Positions 1 to 9,668 of a DNA stretch of 64,000 bases are shown here, piece after piece. Source of the stretch: CAWBJO01 sp963789175 (GTDB taxonomy: Bacteria > Pseudomonadota > Alphaproteobacteria > Rhizobiales > Aestuariivirgaceae). The position numbers were made by a program, and so were the translations under genes. The DNA lies in assembly GCA_963789175.1 (NCBI GenBank), contig CAWBJO010000008.1, positions 1 through 64,000 on the forward strand. Direction: 5' to 3'. Positions within the stretch are counted from its first letter, which is position 1. Each line of letters begins with the position of its first letter. The notes beneath the pieces are model-generated. The model did no database searches. It saw nothing but the letters and a program-made list of their open reading frames with translations, and was not told the DNA's origin.

Positions 1-253
1 AGCCCAGCAGCGGCAGTTCGACGCTGCGGCTGCCGGTGCGGCCCGGGAGCAATTCGACCGATCGGCTGCGGTTCCACGAGCGCTTGATGAACCCCTTGGT
101 CTCGAGGTTGGTCATGTGCTTGTGCACGGTGGCCAGCGACGACAGGCCGAAGCGGCGGCCGATCTCTTCCAGGCTCGGCGCATAGCCGTGCTGCTGGATG
201 AACTCGTTCAGGTAGTCGAGAATCTCGCGCTGCCGTTTGGTGAGCGGTTGCAC
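1..253 (-). CDS. lexA: LexA repressor, N-terminal part (runs off left edge)
   Basis: This is the DNA-binding end of the SOS repressor LexA, which represses DNA-repair genes until RecA filaments trigger its self-cleavage. The minus strand reads from a GTG at 251-253 preceded by a GGGAGG ribosome site: V-Q-P-L-T-K-R-Q-R-E-I-L-D-Y, then a winged helix-turn-helix with GYAPSLEEIGRRFGLSS and ATVHKHMTNLETKGFIKR, the LexA signature. About 84 residues are present; the peptidase half lies outside the window. No frameshift is visible in this part. The gene is divergent from the kinase gene at 426. Confidence 0.9.
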   Translation of the reverse strand, partial: MQPLTKRQREILDYLNEFIQQHGYAPSLEEIGRRFGLSSLATVHKHMTNLETKGFIKRSWNRSRSVELLPGRTGSRSVELPLLG

Positions 254-425
254 CGGCGCCTCCCTTGCGGCCAGCGTCGAACGCGGCCGCCTGACGCGAA
301 GAAACGGCCAAAGCCGTGAATTACCGAGGCAGGATAGTCAAACAAAAGGCGAAAGTCAACGTTTCCGTTATCATCCCGGCGTCGTGCAGTTGCCGCTTTC
401 GCTCCCCCCACGCCGCGCCGTCGAC

Positions 426-1331
426 ATGACGGCCGTCGGCGAGAACAGCATCGACCTGGTTGCCGTGGTCGATGGTCACCCGACGCCCAACACCAAGGTC
501 GAGATGCGTGAGTTCGCGCGCCTGCCTGGCGGCGAGTCGGCCACGGCGGCCGTCGCGCTGGCGCGCGCTTGGCTACCGTGTGCGTTACGTCGGCCGGATT
601 CGGCGACGACGACTTCGGCCGCCAGGGAATCGAGAGCCTGCAGCGCGAGGGCATCGACGTGTCGAGCGTGGTCACCGTGCCAGGCGTGACCAGCCGCTTC
701 GCCGTCATCCTGGTCGACCGGATCGCCGGGCATCGCACGGTGATCTGGAACCTCGATCCGGCGTTGCGCATGGCTCCGGAGGACGTGCCGGACACGGCGA
801 CCGACGACTCGCGGGTGATGCTGTTCAACAGCCAGGAGCCGGTGCCGCTGGCGCTGGTCGCGGAACGAGCCCGCCGCGCCGGAACCCGCACCGTCGTCGA
901 CGTCGAACGGGTGCGGCCCGGCGTCGATCGACTGTTGCGGGCGATCGACGTGGTGATTGCCGCCGACGGCTTTCCCGAGGCCTACACCGGCAAGCGCGGC
1001 CGCGGGGCGGCGTTGGCGGCGATGCAGGACGACTGTGGCGCGGCGATCGTCTGCGTGACCTTGGGCGAGGAGGGCAGCCTGGCCCGAGCCGGGGGCCGCG
1101 AGGTCCGCACGCCGGCATTTCCCGTGGCGGTCGTCGATACCACCGGCGCCGGCGACGTGTTCCGGGCGGGCTTCATCGCCGGCTGGCTGGCCGGCGGGTC
1201 CGACGCCGAACTCGAGGAGGTGCTGCGCTGGGCCAACGCCATGGCCGGCGCTCAAGTGCCGCGGCCTCGGGGCCCGCGCGGCCAGCCCGACCCTCGCGGA
1301 AGTGCACGCCCTCCTGACCGGGCGCATGTAA
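426..1331 (+). CDS. PfkB-family carbohydrate kinase, frameshifted
   Basis: PfkB/ribokinase-fold kinase that phosphorylates a sugar or nucleoside with ATP; the exact substrate is not readable. The N-terminal region shows NSIDLVAVV and LPGGESATAAVALARLGYRVRYVGRIGDDDFG-type sequence, and the C-terminal signature DTTGAGDVFRAGFIAGWLAG (anion hole and catalytic Asp) is clear. The reading frame changes near 573, 600 and 1252, each fixable by removing one base, after which the protein ends ALLTGRM at the stop 1329-1331. Because all three breaks lie in conserved sequence and nothing else is damaged, I read them as sequencing errors rather than a pseudogene. Confidence 0.8.
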
Positions 1332-1425
1332 CCTTCCGCTCAGGCCTCCGGTCCAAGCAGTCGAGGCCGTGTCATGCAGGCAGCCGATGTCTCCCTCCTC
1401 CGCTGGCCGCGGGCCGCCCTCGGCG

Positions 1426-2005
1426 ATGACCGACGACGCGGCCGCTCCGACCACGCCCGTCGACGACGCCGCCGACGATGCCGTGCTCGTCGCGGCGGCG
1501 GCTGCGGGGTCGCCCGACGCCTTCGACGTGCTCGTCACCCGGCACCGGCGCGGCGTGTACCAACTCTGCTATCGCTTCGTCAACCACCATGAGGACGCCG
1601 CCGACCTGACCCAGGACACCTTCGTGCGGGCGTGGCGGGCGCTGGCGACCTTTCGCGGCCAGGCGCGCTTTTCCACGTGGCTGTACCGCATCGCCGTCAA
1701 CGTCAGCCTGAACAAAGTGGCGGTACGAACACCGCCGGTCGAGGCGGTCGACGCCGAAGCCCTCGTCGATCACCGGGCGCCATCGCCGCCCGGACGCACT
1801 CATCACCGAGGAGCGGGCCGCGCTGGTCCGAGCGGCCGTGGCCGCGCTGCCGCCGCGTCAGCGCGCCGCGATCATCCTGCGGACCTACCACGAGTTGTCG
1901 CATCAAGAGGTGGCCGAGATCGTCGGCACCAGCGTCGGGGCGGTGAAGGCCAACGTCTTCCACGCGCTGGCCAGTCTCCGCAAGCGGCTGGGAGCGCGCC
2001 CATGA
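1426..2005 (+). CDS. ECF-type RNA polymerase sigma factor (sigma-70 family), frameshifted
   Basis: Group 4 (ECF) sigma factor that redirects RNA polymerase to a stress regulon. Region 2 is seen in the first frame (AFDVLVTRHRRGVYQLCYRF, then DLTQDTFVRAWRAL and ARFSTWLYRIAVN). Region 4 is in another frame (ALPPRQRAAIILRTYHELSHQEVAEIVGTS-type helix-turn-helix, then VKANVFHALASLRKRL). One frame change near 1786 separates them. The stop (2003-2005) overlaps the anti-sigma start in an ATGA junction, so the two are translationally coupled. The start at 1426 was chosen because it opens M-T-D-D-A just before conserved sequence; upstream starts exist. Confidence 0.85.
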
Positions 2006-2580
2006 CCCCGTGCCTTGCACCCGACGAACTCGTCGATCTCGTCGACGGCACGCTGCCGGCAGCCCGCGTCGCCCACCTCGACGCGTGTGAGGCCTGCCGC
2101 CTCGCCGCCGAGGCGCTCAGAGACACCAGTGTCGAGGTGCACGGTGCCGACGTGCCCGAGCCGTCGCCGTTCTTCTGGGACTCGCTCAATCGGCGCGTGC
2201 GGACGGCCATCGTCGAGACGCCCCCCCTGCGGGCCGGCTGGGCCGGGTGGCTGTCGTGGGACACCGTGGTGCCCCTGGCCGGCATGGCGGTGGTGTTGAC
2301 GATTCTCGGCGCGGCGATCGCGCGTCCGCCGCTGGTCGAGACCGGCGCGCCAAGCGCGCCGTCGATCGCCGCCATCGATCCGGTGGTCGAGATCCCGGAG
2401 CTGACCGACGACGCCCTCGCGCTCGTCGTCGACCTGGCTGGCCTGCTCGAATCCGGCGACGCCCTGCCGTTGGCGCCGTTGCCGGATCTCGGCGACGTCG
2501 CCGCGGTGACGCTGACCAGCGACGAACTGCACGCCCTGGAGCAACTGTTGCGCGAGGCCGTGGATCGGCCCAAGTCATGA
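2002..2580 (+). CDS. Anti-sigma factor, zinc-finger type, one membrane segment
   Basis: Likely membrane-anchored partner that holds the preceding ECF sigma factor inactive. The N-terminus carries a short zinc-finger-like motif (H-L-D-A-C-E-A-C, about residues 30-37) typical of ZAS domains. One hydrophobic segment (VVPLAGMAVVLTILGAAIA, about residues 90-108) would span the membrane, followed by an acidic Pro-rich periplasmic tail. The 192-residue frame is unbroken, unusual for this block. It overlaps the sigma gene by 4 bases, and its own stop overlaps the next gene's ATG. Confidence 0.75.
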   Translation: MTPCLAPDELVDLVDGTLPAARVAHLDACEACRLAAEALRDTSVEVHGADVPEPSPFFWDSLNRRVRTAIVETPPLRAGWAGWLSWDTVVPLAGMAVVLTILGAAIARPPLVETGAPSAPSIAAIDPVVEIPELTDDALALVVDLAGLLESGDALPLAPLPDLGDVAAVTLTSDELHALEQLLREAVDRPKS

Positions 2581-3126
2581 CCCCCACGCAGTCCACTCGT
2601 GCCGGGCTCGCCGCGGCGATGACGCTGGCGATGGCACTGGCGCTGACCGGCGCGGCGGCGGCGCAGACGCCGCCGGCCGACGCCGCCGACCTTCGTCCCG
2701 CCGAGATCCAGCGGCTGTTCGACGCCTATCTGGTGATGGAGGCGCAGCAGACGCTGGGGCTCTCCGACACGCAGTACCCGACCTTCCTCACGCGGCTCCG
2801 CGCGTTGCAGGAGACGCGACGGCGCCACCTGCAGGCGCGCGCCCAGCTTCTCGGGAGCTCGGACGGATGACGGCGCCGCGCGCCACGGCCGACGACGCCG
2901 CAGATCCGGGACCGCCTGGCGGCGCTGCAGGAGCTCGAGTCGCGGGGCGCGGCCGAGAGCCGCAAGGCCTACACCGACCTCGACGCGCTGCTCGACGCCT
3001 CGGCAACAGGCGCGCTTTCGCGTGTTCGAGGAACAGATCGAGCGCCGCAAGCTCGAGCTGATGCTGCGCGCCCGTCAGAACGCCCGGGCCGGGCAGCGGC
3101 CGCTGCGGCAGTTCCGCAAGCAGTGA
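2577..3126 (+). CDS. Spy/CpxP-like periplasmic stress protein, frameshifted
   Basis: Third gene of the sigma/anti-sigma operon. It begins with a signal peptide (LAMALALTGAAAAQ) and continues with an all-helical, Arg- and Gln-rich region: PAEIQRLFDAYLVMEAQQTLGLSDTQ, QYPTFLTRLRALQETRRRH, and later QARFRVFEEQIERRKLELMLRARQ. The repeated Leu-Thr-Asp/Gln helical pattern resembles periplasmic CpxP/Spy or heavy-metal sensor proteins often encoded beside ECF sigma factors. The frame shifts near 2857, 2897 and 3000 and then ends RQFRKQ at 3124-3126. The family assignment rests on pattern and neighbours only. Confidence 0.55.
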
Positions 3127-3210
3127 GGCCGACGAGGGCCGCCCGGCGCGGGCATGCGCGAACGGCGGCAGGCTGGTAGACTGAAGGGGACGCTCCGCGT
3201 CGCTCTCCAC

Positions 3211-3801
3211 ATGCGCGCCCGAGTCCTTTCCGGTGCCGTGACCCTGGCAATGGTCGCACTCGCCGGCGTCGACGCCCAGTCGCCGCAGGCGCAAGCCGAC
3301 GCGACCTACGGCAAGCTGATGAGCGTGATCGAGGCCGGCGAGACGTCCAAGGGGACGGGCCGCCGCACGGTATTCACGCAGAACGAGATGAACGCCTACC
3401 TGCAGTACCGCGCCCAGTCGTGGCTGCCCACGGGGATCACCAATCCACGGCTCGACTTCGTCGACGTCAACAAGGTGGCCACTACCGTCGTCGCCGACCT
3501 CGACGGCGTGCGCCGCAAGAGCTCCGGCGGGTGGTTCGATCCGACCGCCTACCTGCGCGGCAAGCTGCCGGTCCACGTGGTCGGACTGCTGGTCACCCAG
3601 GACGGCCAGGGCCGCTTCGATCTGCGAGCAGGCCACCGTCGACGGCATCCCGGTACCGCGGCTGTTCATCGACGAGCTGCTCGCGTTCTACACGAGCACG
3701 CCCGAACAGCCGGCCGGCGTTCGCCTCGACCAGCCCTTCGAACTGCCGTCGGCGATCGAGCGCATCGACGTCCGCCCGGCCAGGCCACGGTCGTCCAGTA
3801 G
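3211..3801 (+). CDS. Hypothetical secreted protein, frameshifted
   Basis: I do not recognise the family. The protein starts with a signal peptide (MRARVLSGAVTLAMVALAGVDAQ) and continues QADATYGKLMSVIEAGETSKG, RTVFTQNEMNAYLQYRAQ and ITNPRLDFVDVN, suggesting a soluble exported protein of about 195 residues. The frame is lost near 3625 and returns near 3778; with both corrected it reads on through GIPVPRLFIDELLAFYTSTPEQ and ends PGQATVVQ. It lies between the stress operon and recG on the same strand. Confidence 0.55.
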   Translation: MRARVLSGAVTLAMVALAGVDAQSPQAQADATYGKLMSVIEAGETSKGTGRRTVFTQNEMNAYLQYRAQSWLPTGITNPRLDFVDVNKVATTVVADLDGVRRKSSGGWFDPTAYLRGKLPVHVVGLLVTQDGQGRFDLRAGHRRRHPGTAAVHRRAARVLHEHARTAGRRSPRPALRTAVGDRAHRRPPGQATVVQ

Positions 3802-3817
3802 CGGCTAGACGGGCTGC

Positions 3818-5926
3818 TTGGCCGGCGATCCCCTTCAGATTCCGCTGCAGTTCGTGAAAGGCGTCGGCCCGCGACGGGCCGCCGATCTGGCGAAGGCGGG
3901 ACTGCACACTGTCGAAGATCTGCTGTTCCGTTTTCCCCGCCGCTACGAGGATCGCAGCCGGTTCCAGCCGATCGCCAGCCTGCAAGCCCGGAGCGCCGGC
4001 CGCGGTGCTCGGCGAGGTACTGCAGTGCGGGCTGGCCCGCACGCGCCGTCCGGGCTTCACGCTGTTCACCGCGTTGGTCCAGGACGACAGCGGGCAGGTG
4101 AAGGTGGTGTGGCCCAATCAGGGGTTCCTCAAGGACGTGGTCAAGCCACATCAGCGGGTGGTGCTGTTCGGACGCGCCGAGTACCTGGGGCAGCCGCGGC
4201 CTGCAGCTGACGGCGCCGGAGTTCGAGGTCGCTGACCGAGGACCAGGAGGGCGAGCCGCTGCACACCGGCCGCATCGTGCCTATCTACGAGCGGACCGGC
4301 ATCGTCACGCCGAACATGCACCGGCGGCTGGTGCACGACGCTGCTCGGCCTGCTGACCACAGCGCTGGTCGAACTGCTGCCGCCGCCGCTGGTCGCGCGT
4401 GAGCGGTGGCCCGATCGACGCACGGCGCTGCGGCAGGCCCACTTTCCGGATCCCGGCAGCGACGTCGAGACGCTCAACGCCTTCGCGGTCCCCGGCCCAG
4501 CGCCGCCTCATCTTCGAGGACTTCTTCGTCTACCAGACGGGCCTGGCGCTGCGCCGACGCCAGAACGCGTCGGTGCGGAAGCCGCACGTCGTCGCGCGTG
4601 ACGAGACCGTGCGCGATCGCGGCCCGGCGCCGTGCTGCCGTTCAAGCTCACCGACGGCCAGCGGACGGCGCTGCGCGGACATCGTCACCGATATGCAGCG
4701 CCCGTGGCCGATGCAGCGGCTGCTGCAGGGCGACGTCGGATCGGGCAAGACGGTGGTGGCCTTCATCGCGGCGCTGGTCGCGATGGAGAACGGCTTCCAG
4801 GCCGCGGTGATGGCGCCGACCGAGATCCTCGCCGAGCAGCACCTGCGCGACCCTCGAGGGATGGCTCTTCGGCACCGGCTTCCGCGTCGGCCTGCTGACC
4901 GGCCGCGTCGGCGACGCCGCCCGGCGCCGGCTGCTGGCCGAGATCGCCGCCGGCGAGGTGCAGTTCGTCGTCGGCACGCATGCGCTGGTGCAGGAGGACG
5001 TCACGTTCCGTGCGCTGTCGCTGGTCGTGATCGACGAGCAGCATCGGTTCGGCGTCCTGCAGCGCGGCACCCTCGCCGGGAAGGGCCTCCATCCCGACGT
5101 GCTGTTGATGACGGCGACGCCGATCCCTCGCACGCTCGCGCTGACGGCCTGCGGCGACATGGACGTGACGATGATGCGCGATCGTCCGCCGGGACGCCAG
5201 CCGATCCGAACGCTGGTCCAGCCGTCGACCCGCGGCGCGACGAGGTCTACCGGCTGATCCGCGCCGCGGTGGCGCAGGGGCGGCAGGTCTACGTCATCTA
5301 TCCGATCATCGAGGCATCGGAGAAGGTCGATCTCAAGGCCGCCACCGAGATGGCCGCGCATCTCGGCGCCGACGTGTTCTCCGACCTGGTCGTCGAGCTG
5401 CTGCACGGCCGGCTCAAGGCCGACACGAAGGACACGGTGATGCGACGATTCGCCGACGGCGAGGTCCACGTGCTGGTCAGCACCACCGTCGTCGAAGTCG
5501 GCGTCGACGTGCCCAACGCCACGGTGATGGTGGTCGAGCACGCCGAACGCTTCGGGCTGGCGCAGCTGCACCAGCTGCGCGGACGCATCGGCCGTGGGAC
5601 CCATGCGTCGACGTGCGTGCTGCTCTACGACACGCCGTGGAGCGACGACGCCAAGGCGCGGCTCACGGCGATGGCCGAGTCCGAAGACGGATTCCTGCTG
5701 TGCCGAGCGCGACCTCGCGCTGCGCGGTCCCGGGGACGTCTTCGGCACCCGCCAGTCGGGCGCGCCGTTGCTGCGCGCCGGCGATCCCGTGCGCGACGCC
5801 GATCTGCTGGAACGCGCCCATGCCGAAGCGCGGGCGATGGTCGACGCCGACGCGGTGCCGGCGGCGCTGCGCGGCGCACGTGGCGCGCGTGTGGCAGGAC
5901 ACTTCGGCCTGGTGCTGGTGGGGTAG
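3818..5926 (+). CDS. recG: ATP-dependent DNA helicase RecG, heavily frameshifted
   Basis: RecG remodels stalled replication forks and Holliday junctions. The wedge/OB region is recognisable (FVKGVGPRRAADLAKAGL; TVEDLLFRFPRRYEDRS; TALVQDDSGQVKVVWPNQGFL). It is followed by helicase motifs: PWPMQRLLQGDVGSGKTVVA (motif I), VMAPTEILAEQH (Ia), VIDEQHRFGVLQR (DEQH box), LLMTATPIPRTLALT (III), LVSTTVVEVGVDVPNATVMV (V) and QLHQLRGRIGRG (VI). Around ten frame changes scatter through the gene, so no long ORF spans it, but all pieces are present in order. The start is a TTG giving LAGDPLQIPLQF. Helicase order and length fit a complete RecG. Confidence 0.88.
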
Positions 5927-5932
5927 AGCCGT

Positions 5933-6504
5933 TTGCGGATCATCGCCGGCGCGTTCAAGGGCCGGACGTTGCAAGCGCCCACGTGGGACGGGCTGCGGCC
6001 GACCTCCGATGCGCTCCGCGAGACGCTCTTCAACGTGCTCGGCCCGCGCCTGGTCGATGCCGTCGTCCTCGACCTGTGCGCCGGCACCGGCGCCATCGGC
6101 CTCGAGGCGCTCAGCCGCGGCGCCGTGCGGGCGACGTTCGTCGACGTCGATCCGCGCGCGTTGAGCCTGATTGCCGCCAACGCCGCGCACTGCGGCGTCG
6201 AAAATCGCTGTGCTATCATCCGCGGCACGGCCGTCGGCGCGCTCGCCGACGACGTGGGTGGGCCGTTCGACATGGTCGTCGTCGACCCGCCCTACGACGC
6301 GCCGTGGATCGCCGACGCGCTCGACGCGGCGGCGCGACAGCTGGCGCCGGACGGCGTGCTGGTGCTGGAGCACGCGTGGCGGCGAGCGCCACCAGACGTG
6401 CCGGCGCTGCGCGTCTGCGCACGCGCCGGGCGGGCGATTCGGCGCTGAGCACGTATCGGCCGGTGCCGGCGGACACGGCGGAGGGAGAGGCGACCGAGCC
6501 ATGA
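5933..6504 (+). CDS. rsmD: 16S rRNA (guanine966-N2)-methyltransferase RsmD
   Basis: Methylates G966 of 16S rRNA using S-adenosylmethionine. The N-terminus MRIIAGAFKGRTLQAP, the ARP-type PTSDALRETLFNVLG, the SAM-binding VLDLCAGTGAIGLEALSRGA and the catalytic motif VVVDPPYDAPW are all diagnostic. The main frame closes at 6448; a one-base correction near 6430 gives the more likely end at 6504, which overlaps the coaD ATG. The start is TTG at 5933, a few bases after recG. recG-rsmD-coaD is a common housekeeping neighbourhood. Confidence 0.88.
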
Positions 6505-7036
6505 GTAGCGGCACCCGGGGACCGCGCGTGGCGGTCTATCCCGGCTCCTTCGATCCGATCACCAACGGCCACGTCGACCTCATCGAGCGCGGCTCCCGGC
6601 TCTTCGATCGCATCGTCGTGGCGGTGCTGGCCAACGAGGCCAAGACGCCGCTGTTCAGCGCCGCCGAGCGCGTGCAGATCATCGCGCGAGGTGTTCCGCG
6701 GCCGCGACAACGTCGAGGTCGACACCTTCGACGGGCCTGCTGGTCGACTACGCCGAGCGCAAGGGCGCCACGGTGATCGTCCGCGGCCTGCGCGCCGTGT
6801 CGGACTTCGAGTACGAGTTCCAGATGGCGCTGATGAACCGCCGCCTCGAATCACGACATCGAAACGGTGTTCATGATGCCGGCCGAGCAGTACACCTACA
6901 CCAGCTCGCGGCTGATCAAGGAAGTGTTCCGGCTCGGCGGGGAAGTGCGCGGGCTGGTGCCGCCGCTGGTCGAGGAGCGGCTGCGCAGGAAGCTGGCGGT
7001 GCTGCGCGACCCGCCGCCGCCCCGAGGCACGCATGA
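6501..7036 (+). CDS. coaD: Phosphopantetheine adenylyltransferase CoaD, frameshifted
   Basis: Fourth step of coenzyme A synthesis: transfers AMP to 4'-phosphopantetheine. The N-terminus VAVYPGSFDPITNGHVDLIE carries the nucleotidyltransferase T/HxGH motif. Further on come the VIVRGLRAVSDFEYEFQMAL substrate loop and EQYTYTSSRLIKEV (ISS-R region), all characteristic. Frame changes near 6690, 6735 and 6848 divide these pieces. The exact stop is uncertain: one frame ends at 7036, just over the start of the aminotransferase gene. Confidence 0.88.
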
Positions 7037-8241
7037 ACCTGGCGGGCCGCATGGCGCGCGTCGCGCCGTCACCGACGCTCAAGGTCGCGGCCGAGGCCGA
7101 TCGACTGCGCCGCGCCGGCGTCGACGTCGTCGACTTCGGCGCCGGCGAGCCCGACTTTCCGACCCCGGCCCACGTCAGCGCCGCGGCGCACGCGGCCATC
7201 GACGCCGGCTACACCAAGTACACGCCGTCGGCGGGGGCCGCCGACCTGCGCGAAGCGGTCTGCCATCGCTACCCGAGGACTACGGCGTGCGGTTCACGCC
7301 GGCCGAGGTCATCGCCACCGCCGGCGGCAAGCAGGCGCTCTTCAACGCCGCCGTGGCGCTGTTCGAGCCCGGCGACGAGGTGATCACCCACGCGCCGTAC
7401 TGGCCGACGATCGTCGATCAGATCCGGCTGATGGGCGCCACTCCCGTGCTGGCGCGGGCGCATCGCGAGCACGGCTTCGCGCTCCAGGCCGACGCCTTGA
7501 TCGACCTGGTGACGCCGCGGACCAAGGCGATCATCCTCAACACGCCGACCAACCCGACCGGTGGGGTCTTCACTGAAGCGATGGTCGGCGCCGTCGCCGA
7601 TCACTGCGCCAGAGACCGGGGTGTGGCTCATCGTCGATCTCTGCTACGAACGGCTGATCTACGAGCCGGGCCCTCACAACGTCGTCAAGGCGATCACCGA
7701 TCGCCATCGCGAGCGCTCGGTGCTGTGCGGGTCGGCCTCGAAGGCCTACGCGATGACCGGGTGGCGGTGCGGCTGGGCGATGGCGGCGCCGTCGTTCATC
7801 ACCGCCTGCAACACCGTCCAGGGCCACTCGACCTCCAACGTCTCGTCGATTGCCCAGAAGGCGACGGTGGCAGCGCTCACCGGCCCGCAAGATGCGGTCG
7901 CGACGATGCGGGCGGAGTATCGGACTCGCCGCGACCAGACCCTGGCGTGGCTGACCGCCGATGCGCGGGTCGAGTGTCTGCGGCCAGGCGGCGCCTTCTA
8001 CCTCTTCCCGTACGTCGCGGAACTGCTGGCGCCGTGCGGCGTGACCTCCTCGGCGGCCCTCGCCGAGGCGCTCCTGGCCGACGCGCGGGTCGCGCTCACC
8101 GCCGGCGAAGGGTTCGACGCGCCGGGTTTCGTGCGCATCTCGTACGCGACCTCGCTCGACCGGCTGCGCGAGGGCGTCACGCGCCTCCAGGAGTTCGTGC
8201 ACGCCCGCGAGCGGCGCGGTGCGCCGGCGGCCACGTCCTGA
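7033..8241 (+). CDS. Class I/II PLP-dependent aminotransferase, frameshifted
   Basis: Aspartate-aminotransferase-like enzyme (fold type I PLP). N-terminal ADRLRRAGVDVVDFGAGEPDFPTP and YTKYTPSAGAADLREAV are typical of AspC/AspB. Later come the cofactor region IILNTPTNPTGGVF and the PLP lysine motif CGSASKAYAMTGWRCGW. Frame changes fall near 7275 and 7610. The C-terminus has GGAFYLFPYV and VRISYATSLDRLREGVTRL. The amino donor/acceptor pair cannot be fixed from sequence. Confidence 0.85.
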
Positions 8242-8242
8242 C

Positions 8243-9664
8243 GTGACCGCCGGACTCGCCGAACGGATCGCCGCCATCGCCGGCGACGCCTGGGTCGCCA
8301 CCGACGCCGCCACCCGCCAGGTCCATGGCCGCGACGCGCTCCGCCGCGGCCATCCGCCCGATGTCGTCGTCACCCCGGGGTCGGTCGCCGAGATCGCCGC
8401 CGTGGCCCGCCTCTGCCACGACACCCGCACGCCGCTGGTGGTGCGCGGCGCCGGCACTGGCTACACCGGAGGCTCGGTGCCGGTGCGCGGCGGCGTCGTG
8501 CTGTCGATGGCGCGCTTCGCCCGCATCCTCGAGATCGACGTCGACAACCTCCTCGCGGTCGTGCAGCCCAACGTCGTGACTCGCGATCTGCACGAGGCGG
8601 TCGAAGCGCGTGGCGTGTTCTATCCGCCGGATCCGGCCAGCCTGGCCGAGTGCGCCATCGGCGGCAACGTCGCCGAGTGTGCCGGGGGGCCGCGCGCCTT
8701 CAAGTACGGGACCACCCGGCGCTACGTCCTGGCCCTCGAAGCGGTGCTGCCGACCGGCGAGATCATCCGCACCGGATCGAAGGCGGTGAAGAACGTCGCC
8801 GGCTACGCGCTGACCGATCTGCTGGTCGGATCGGAAGGGACGCTGGCGATCCTCACCGAGATCACGCTGCGGCTCGTGCCACTGCCGCCGGAGCGGCGCT
8901 CGCTGTCGGCGACATATCGCACGGTCGCCGACGCCGCCGACGCCGTCGGCGCGATTCTCGCGGCCGGCGTCGTGCCGGCGGTCGTCGAGCTCATCGATCG
9001 GCCATCGCTCGAGGCGGTGGCCGCGCATCTGGGCCGCGCCATGGCGCCACCGGGTACGGCGGCCCTGCTCATCGTCGAGGTCGATGGCCACGCCGCCGGG
9101 GCGGCCGAAGAGGCCCGCCTGGCCGCCGCGGCCTGCCGGGCGGCCGGGGCCAGCGAGATCCGGGAAGCCGCCACGGCCGCCGAGCGCGATGCGCTCTGGG
9201 CGGCCCGCCGCGAGCTGTCCTACGCGCTGCGCCGGGTGGCGCCTCGGAAGATCAACCACGACGTGGTCGTGCCTCGCGGCCGGCTGCCGGCGCTCTTCGC
9301 GCTGGCCGACGAGCTGCGGCGGCGGCACCAGCTGCGCATCGCGTGCTTCGGCCACGCCGGCGACGGCAACATCCACGTCAACCTGCTGGTCGACCCGGCC
9401 GACGCCGCGGAGATGGCCAGAGCCGCCGAGGCCGAGCGCGCGCTGTTCACCGGAGTCGTGGCGCTCGAGGGGTCGATCACCGGCGAGCACGGCGTGGGCT
9501 TCGCGAAAGCGATGCACCTCGGCTTGCAGCTCTCCGCCGCCGAGATGGCGCTGATGGCGCGGGTGAAGCACGCCTTCGATCCGCACGGCGTACTCAATCC
9601 CGGCAAGATGTGGGAAACAACCGCCGCCGATCTCGCCGGCCTCGACGACGAGCCGCCGCGCTGA
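8243..9664 (+). CDS. FAD-binding oxidase, glycolate oxidase GlcD / D-lactate dehydrogenase type
   Basis: Flavoprotein that oxidises a 2-hydroxy acid. The FAD_binding_4 domain shows PDVVVTPGSVAEIAAVARLC, PLVVRGAGTGYTGGSVP, GGVVLSMARFARIL and the PPDPASLAECAIGGNVAECAGG stretch. The C-terminal FAD-oxidase domain shows RKINHDVVVPRGRLPALF, CFGHAGDGNIHVNLL and GSITGEHGVGFAK, the usual GlcD/DLD signatures. The frame is intact over 473 residues. GTG at 8243 was chosen because it follows the aminotransferase stop by one base; no glcE/glcF partners follow. Confidence 0.87.
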   Translation: MTAGLAERIAAIAGDAWVATDAATRQVHGRDALRRGHPPDVVVTPGSVAEIAAVARLCHDTRTPLVVRGAGTGYTGGSVPVRGGVVLSMARFARILEIDVDNLLAVVQPNVVTRDLHEAVEARGVFYPPDPASLAECAIGGNVAECAGGPRAFKYGTTRRYVLALEAVLPTGEIIRTGSKAVKNVAGYALTDLLVGSEGTLAILTEITLRLVPLPPERRSLSATYRTVADAADAVGAILAAGVVPAVVELIDRPSLEAVAAHLGRAMAPPGTAALLIVEVDGHAAGAAEEARLAAAACRAAGASEIREAATAAERDALWAARRELSYALRRVAPRKINHDVVVPRGRLPALFALADELRRRHQLRIACFGHAGDGNIHVNLLVDPADAAEMARAAEAERALFTGVVALEGSITGEHGVGFAKAMHLGLQLSAAEMALMARVKHAFDPHGVLNPGKMWETTAADLAGLDDEPPR

Positions 9665-9668
9665 CCCG

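Noticed and set aside
1872..3050. Long minus-strand frame opposite the sigma operon
   Set aside because: It is the mirror of GC-rich coding sequence; its composition is Arg/Pro/Ala biased and the plus strand holds recognisable families.
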